A stretch of 64,000 bases of DNA, from positions 123,936-187,935 of IMG/VR virus record IMGVR_UViG_3300047560_001714, one strand, 5' to 3'. The stretch comes from a virus. Numbering within the stretch: the stretch's first letter is position 1; every line of letters starts with the position of its first letter. Positions 61,110 to 64,000 of the stretch are shown here, in pieces. Made by a program: the position numbers and the translations under genes. A model generated the notes under the pieces. That model did no database searches. It was given only the letters and a program-made list of their open reading frames with translations, and was not told the origin of the DNA.

Positions 61110-64000
61110 TTACCTCATTGATGTGTAATGAACCCCAGGAACCGCATCTATAAAGGTATATTGACTTCCATCGTATGATAAAGTTGGTGTTGAAACCCCC
61201 CACACTTTACCAGTTCTGTGTACAATAGTAACATACGTTCCATAATCTAATTTATTTGTTAACCAAATTGTGTTAGTACCATTAGCTGAAAATTCTGCAT
61301 CCATCTGTACATCACCTTCTGAACTTTCAGGATGAATATTTACATCGTGAACTTTATATGGGGCTTTCTTTAATCGAATGTTACCAATGAAGAATTGCCA
61401 ATTAGTATAATCATCTTTAAAACGTGTTGTGCTAGTATGTGCAACTATACATCTATAAGTGTAACTATTTACAATCACAATATCCCCAATAATATACGAT
61501 TGACCTGACTCCCATACTGAATTGTCGTTATATCCACCAACAAATACCTCAATATCATCAGTCATACCATATCCATCTGGAATGGTTGATGTAAAGCCAT
61601 CAACGTATGTGCGTTCAACCGATGATACCGATGGTGTCAATGATATTTCTAATTCATTTGTTCCGTTTGACATTACCTGTTGAATGTTAATATTATCAAC
61701 ATATGGTATATTTTCAGATGCACCAATCTCTTGAACATATGTTCCTGCAACATGGATAGTAGGCGTACCAGTACCAAGTGTACCACGACGAATTTTACTC
61801 AATACGTTCCCGGTTATTCCAAAAAACTCAATTCTCTCACCACGAATTTCGATAATACCAGGTTTATTTGCTGCTGGATTAGGTAAATCAAAATTGCTTG
61901 CATCCTCAACCGTAATAGTAATATCATTAACATGTAAATCTTGTACCAACTTAGTTTGTTTATGGGCACTCAATCTCTTATAATGGGTTCTATTCAACAT
62001 ATCCTTAAACTGCATGTATGATGTTGTATATTTTAATATATTATTTCCATATACCATTATCATAAACGTATCAGCATCAGACACTAGGGAATTTATTAAC
62101 ACGGTTTGTCTATCATCATCTAACTTAAAGTCAACACTCTTTGTTAATAACTTACCATTCATTACCACCCAAACATAATTATCATCGACCGGTTGATTTC
62201 TTAATTTAATAGACCCACCAGTGATATTTTTATATGTAAAATATTCAACACTATCAGGTGTTAATACAATAGAATTATTAATAACTTCGGTTGTTGTCTC
62301 AATATTTAAACTATCATGAATGTACGAACTAACCACCTCTATGTACTCATAATCAGTATTATTTGTAATAGTCAATTGTGCTTTTGCATTTTTAGTCTGT
62401 GGTGTTATAAAGTAACCATTCTCATTTACCACACTGACAATCAATGTATGATTTGCATATTTTGCTGCAATTGATCTAACCAAGGTTATTTCATTAGTTG
62501 TTACATCAAAAGTATATTCAGATCCAATTCTTAATATCGTATTATCAACATATAAATAAATTTTATCTATTCCAACTGTATGCGGTAAGAACTTAGAATC
62601 ATCAATTAGATACTTCAACTTATTTTTCTTTACAGTGAAATAAATGTTGTTTGGTCCAGCTAAAATTACACTACCATCCGATATGGTTTTACCTATAACA
62701 ATCATGCTTGATTCTAACGGATATGAATTACCAATATAAGAATCTATTTGCATTACTTGCGATGGGTTGGCAATTCTTTCATTACTAGTAACAGCAAAGG
62801 TTGATGCGGCACTGTTAACAATGATAAAAGTTATTAAATCATTCAGAGCTGGGGCAACTGAAAATCTTAAACCGACCATATTACTTAATGGATAGTCTGT
62901 GCTAGTCGCAAAGATCGTGCAGTCTGACACAATTCCATTTACATAAACCAACGACGAAATAGTTGATGAATATTCAGCATTTGTAATAAATTCGGTTGTT
63001 TCCCCATCGGCAACAATAGAATCATAATCTAATATATTGTTTCCACTTACACCAATATTAAATATTGACACAATACTTTTAGCAGCTGGTGTCACCTGGA
63101 GTTCAATTGTTTGATCTTTAAAATTAACATCGTATCCAGTTGAAGAAACTATCTCATCATCAACTTTGACAATAATAGCTTCCATACTATTTGGTAATTG
63201 CGACATATTAAATATGGTCGAAACACCATCAGCAACAATGGTATCAACTTTAACATGTGCTGCACCATTTCTTGGACTATCAAATACTTTTATTGCAACT
63301 GCATCAACTACTTGTCCTGGAACAACTTCTTCTGGTGCTGGACTAGTCGTTTCACTTACAAACGCGTCACCATCAACAACTATATCATCCGCCGCAATAC
63401 CAGTGGCAGTACTATACGCCATATTTCCGCCAGTTAATGCCGTATCATAATCATCAACTTGGGGTGCAATCGCACCGTCACTCGTACTTCTACGTAAAGT
63501 AAATATGTCACCCTCGTTTACAGTTTCTGAAAAATATGATGGTAACATAATTGCTACACTAGATGCACCAACGACAACTGCTGGCGCACTAGATGTACCA
63601 ATAATTGGTGTTGCCATAATTGCATTTACGTTCGTTTGGTCAGGTGTTCCAAAATTAACATCATCAATACGTTTTGGTTGATATATTCCTTTTACCTCTA
63701 ACATATTACTTGCATTAATCACATATTTCATAGTAAGAACCATACCGAGAATAGCATCACGCGCAACGGTATAATCCTGATTTTCAGAAATTGGATGTCT
63801 AAAAGTAATTGATGTATTATTACTAACATCACCAAATACTATTTGATTTAAAGTAACAGTCGTCAATGTAATCGCCGTAACTTTAGTTTCGTAACTGAAT
63901 AATAATGGATTACTGTCACAAGTGACCACATCATCCACGGAAATTCCGGTGGTTGAATGTAAATTAAGAATATGAGATCCTTTTGCGGTTACTGCGCTAA
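61110..64000 (-). CDS. Large structural protein with CBM5/12-like domain, 5' end outside window
   Basis: The frame stays open to the right edge, with 962 codons visible and no start upstream of the window limit; a GTG at 63938 is internal. Beta-rich repeats in the first ~600 residues. Near residues 860-900, VWESGQSYIIGDIVIVNSYT, YRCIVAHTS and NWQFFIG resemble carbohydrate-binding CBM5/12 or chitin-binding-like modules. A baseplate or fibre role with sugar binding is plausible. Confidence 0.78.
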   Translation of the reverse strand, partial: SAVTAKGSHILNLHSTTGISVDDVVTCDSNPLLFSYETKVTAITLTTVTLNQIVFGDVSNNTSITFRHPISENQDYTVARDAILGMVLTMKYVINASNMLEVKGIYQPKRIDDVNFGTPDQTNVNAIMATPIIGTSSAPAVVVGASSVAIMLPSYFSETVNEGDIFTLRRSTSDGAIAPQVDDYDTALTGGNMAYSTATGIAADDIVVDGDAFVSETTSPAPEEVVPGQVVDAVAIKVFDSPRNGAAHVKVDTIVADGVSTIFNMSQLPNSMEAIIVKVDDEIVSSTGYDVNFKDQTIELQVTPAAKSIVSIFNIGVSGNNILDYDSIVADGETTEFITNAEYSSTISSLVYVNGIVSDCTIFATSTDYPLSNMVGLRFSVAPALNDLITFIIVNSAASTFAVTSNERIANPSQVMQIDSYIGNSYPLESSMIVIGKTISDGSVILAGPNNIYFTVKKNKLKYLIDDSKFLPHTVGIDKIYLYVDNTILRIGSEYTFDVTTNEITLVRSIAAKYANHTLIVSVVNENGYFITPQTKNAKAQLTITNNTDYEYIEVVSSYIHDSLNIETTTEVINNSIVLTPDSVEYFTYKNITGGSIKLRNQPVDDNYVWVVMNGKLLTKSVDFKLDDDRQTVLINSLVSDADTFMIMVYGNNILKYTTSYMQFKDMLNRTHYKRLSAHKQTKLVQDLHVNDITITVEDASNFDLPNPAANKPGIIEIRGERIEFFGITGNVLSKIRRGTLGTGTPTIHVAGTYVQEIGASENIPYVDNINIQQVMSNGTNELEISLTPSVSSVERTYVDGFTSTIPDGYGMTDDIEVFVGGYNDNSVWESGQSYIIGDIVIVNSYTYRCIVAHTSTTRFKDDYTNWQFFIGNIRLKKAPYKVHDVNIHPESSEGDVQMDAEFSANGTNTIWLTNKLDYGTYVTIVHRTGKVWGVSTPTLSYDGSQYTFIDAVPGVHYTSMR

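Noticed and set aside
63838-63938. GTG 63938 as start of the right-edge gene
   Set aside because: The same frame stays open to base 63998 with similar composition, so the gene continues past the window.

Overview
The window is 64 kb of a double-stranded DNA phage, almost certainly a lytic, T4-superfamily (Straboviridae/Kyanoviridae-like) myovirus of a Gram-negative aquatic bacterium. The evidence is a T4-type replication set (family B polymerase, PCNA-like clamp, gp44-like clamp loader, T4-type RNase H), PhoH, ThyX, a DsbA-like protein, late promoters of the T4 type (TATAAATAC and GATAAATAC/T) and many small proteins of the kind seen in marine T4-like phages. DNA is AT-rich. No integrase, CRISPR or tRNA was recognised. 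Family calls come from reading motifs; no database search was run.

Layout. Bases 1-10.9 kb (+): a giant tail-fibre/baseplate-region protein cut by the left edge, then smaller fibre-like proteins. 10.9-13.8 kb: a DnaE-like fragment, a GroES/gp31-like co-chaperonin, clamp loader gp44, and PhoH on the opposite strand, separated by a bidirectional terminator. 14-16.7 kb: two conserved unknowns, then lysis (GH19 endolysin, holin, a small secreted Lys/Glu-repeat protein). 16.7-19.9 kb: DnaJ and full-length ClpA behind a consensus sigma70 promoter. 19.9-29.6 kb: an island behind T4-type late promoters encoding a Pol-beta-like nucleotidyltransferase, a DNA/RNA-ligase-like protein, a HIGH-type nucleotidyltransferase, a GNAT-like protein, an ADP-ribosyltransferase, a kinase-like protein and virion-like proteins. 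Many carry an N-terminal L/I-x-E motif like T4 capsid-targeting peptides. I infer that these are packaged, and that some are injected with the DNA. 29.6-37.3 kb: dsbA-like gene, polymerase, clamp, small genes, DNA methyltransferase and RNase H. 37.3-44.9 kb: unknown, probably early genes, a MoxR-type AAA+ ATPase with a VWA/metallopeptidase-like partner, and thyX. 44.9-64 kb (-): four glycosyltransferase-like proteins, one with 300-bp tandem repeats, then a long run of tail-fibre, adhesin and collar proteins ending in a structural protein cut by the right edge.

Regulation. Two promoter classes are visible. Seven near-perfect TTGACA-(16/17)-TATAAT promoters precede proteostasis, replication and unknown genes (early/middle). 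T4-type late elements precede fibre genes, the effector-like island and phoH. Intrinsic terminators follow the co-chaperonin, gp44/phoH, clpA, the island and dsbA. Genes are tightly packed, often with 4- to 20-bp overlaps; the longest non-coding stretch is 39251-39389, which holds two tandem promoters. No gap exceeds 300 bases.
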